NCBI GenBank assembly: GCA_944393755.1
Contig: CALYBF010000085.1
Span: 1-6,545, forward strand
Origin: an uncultured Clostridia bacterium
GTDB lineage: Bacteria > Bacillota > Clostridia > TANB77 > CAG-508
DNA length: 6,545 nt
Reading direction: 5' to 3'
The translations under genes were made by a program, and so were the position numbers. The notes under the pieces were generated by a model. It made no database searches and was not told where the DNA came from. It worked only from the letters and a program-made list of their open reading frames with translations. This document shows positions 6,396 to 6,545 of this stretch, one piece after another; position 1 is the first letter of the stretch, and each line of letters begins with the position of its first letter.

Positions 6396-6473
6396 AATTA
6401 CCATTAGTGGTACATCTATGTTTTTTTCTTTCCATTCTAATAATTTTTGATATATTTTCCTTTTCAAGTTTTT

Positions 6474-6481
6474 CACCTCAC
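6474..6481 (-). promoter_or_regulatory. Ribosome binding site deciding the TTG start of the ATPase
   Basis: GTGAGGTG on the minus strand lies six bases before TTG (6467-6465). The next codons, K-R-K-I-Y-Q-K-L-L-E-W, are typical of the N-terminus of this family. No ATG in the same frame lies close by, so TTG is the best start. Confidence 0.75.
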
Positions 6482-6497
6482 TTTTTAAATTAATATT

Positions 6498-6526
6498 ATT
6501 ATAGCACATTTATTTTTTTACTTCAA
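6498..6526 (-). promoter_or_regulatory. Sigma-A type promoter of the ATPase gene
   Basis: On the minus strand, TTGAAG (6526-6521) and TATAAT (6503-6498) are separated by 17 bases. TG (6506-6505) lies one base before the -10. The predicted start near 6491 gives a leader of about 24 bases to the TTG codon. The -10 is perfect and the -35 matches four of six. Confidence 0.72.
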
Positions 6527-6535
6527 CACTTTTTT

Positions 6536-6540
6536 GGAGG
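6536..6540 (+). promoter_or_regulatory. Possible ribosome binding site of a divergent gene beyond the right edge
   Basis: The plus strand ends TTTTTTGGAGGAATAT. GGAGG is a full Shine-Dalgarno core, and a start codon placed a few bases past the window end would have normal spacing. The only candidate plus-strand promoter nearby is weak (TTTTCA at 6470-6475, 18 bases, TATTAT at 6494-6499) and overlaps the minus-strand promoter. No coding sequence is visible, so this is a suggestion only. Confidence 0.35.
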
Positions 6541-6545
6541 AATAT

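Larger units (their letters stand above)
5156..6467 (-). pseudogene. AAA+ ATPase of AAA_14/DUF4143 type, frameshifted at Walker A
   Basis: The gene starts at TTG (6467-6465) behind GTGAGGTG. After 24 codons, at the strand ending PLMVI, one extra base (about 6395) shifts the frame; removing it gives a continuous 436-residue protein. In that restored numbering Walker A is GARQVGKT (25-32), Walker B is TIIFFDEVQE (87-96), and the C-terminal domain carries YYWKSKSDAEIDFII and PIEVKSS with Glu371, Asp373, Glu386 and Lys388, a PD-(D/E)XK nuclease-like set. This is the usual size and order for the poorly characterised AAA_14 plus DUF4143 family, common in multiple copies in anaerobes; its substrate is not known. 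It has its own promoter and terminator, so it is not part of the glycan operon. It may be a true pseudogene or a sequencing error. The rest of the frame is intact, which favours a recent or artefactual lesion. Confidence 0.85.

Noticed and set aside
6336..6467. Programmed frameshifting to make the full ATPase
   Set aside because: The site lacks a slippery run, stimulatory spacing or an in-frame stop next to it, and the family is normally encoded in one frame.

Overview
The window is very AT-rich (roughly a quarter G+C by eye). Every supported gene lies on the minus strand, so the region reads right to left. The standard genetic code fits, strong GGAG-type ribosome binding sites precede most genes, and sigma-A-like promoters carry an extended -10. 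Together with the protein types this suggests a low-GC Gram-positive (Bacillota, probably a gut-type clostridial or related lineage). Species cannot be read from the sequence.

Region 1 (about 5119-6530, minus) is a self-contained unit: promoter, a TTG-started AAA+ ATPase of the AAA_14/DUF4143 type with a PD-(D/E)XK-like C-terminal domain, and an intrinsic terminator. The gene is broken as given. One extra base at about 6395 shifts the frame right at the Walker A motif, leaving a 43-residue N-terminal piece and a 377-residue downstream frame. Deleting that base restores a 436-residue protein with an ordinary GARQVGKT P-loop.

Region 2 (5098 down to the left edge, minus) is one apparent operon. 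It starts at a near-perfect promoter (TTGACA, 16 bp, TGATATAAT) abutted upstream by a 20-bp perfect A/T palindrome. The order is: ABC exporter ATPase (Wzt/TagH-like, without the C-terminal glycan-binding domain), ABC exporter permease (Wzm/TagG-like), a divergent class I ribose-phosphate pyrophosphokinase (PRPP synthetase), two different DPM1-like family 2 glycosyltransferases each with two C-terminal membrane helices, a GtrA-family four-helix membrane protein, and probably the first 21 codons of a further gene cut by the left edge. Gaps are 13, 40, 18, 17, -1 and about 30 bases, with no internal terminator seen.

The operon looks like a surface-glycan locus. The ABC pair would export an undecaprenyl-linked polymer. 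The two glycosyltransferases would load sugars onto a polyprenyl phosphate, and GtrA would help those lipid-sugars cross the membrane for glycan decoration. The odd member is the PRPP synthetase. PRPP is the known precursor of lipid-linked pentofuranoses and of ribofuranose in some bacterial glycans, so a pentose-containing or pentose-decorated glycan is a testable idea, not a demonstrated one. No gene-free stretch exceeds 300 bases; the longest gap (5035-5155) holds the operon promoter, palindrome and upstream terminator.
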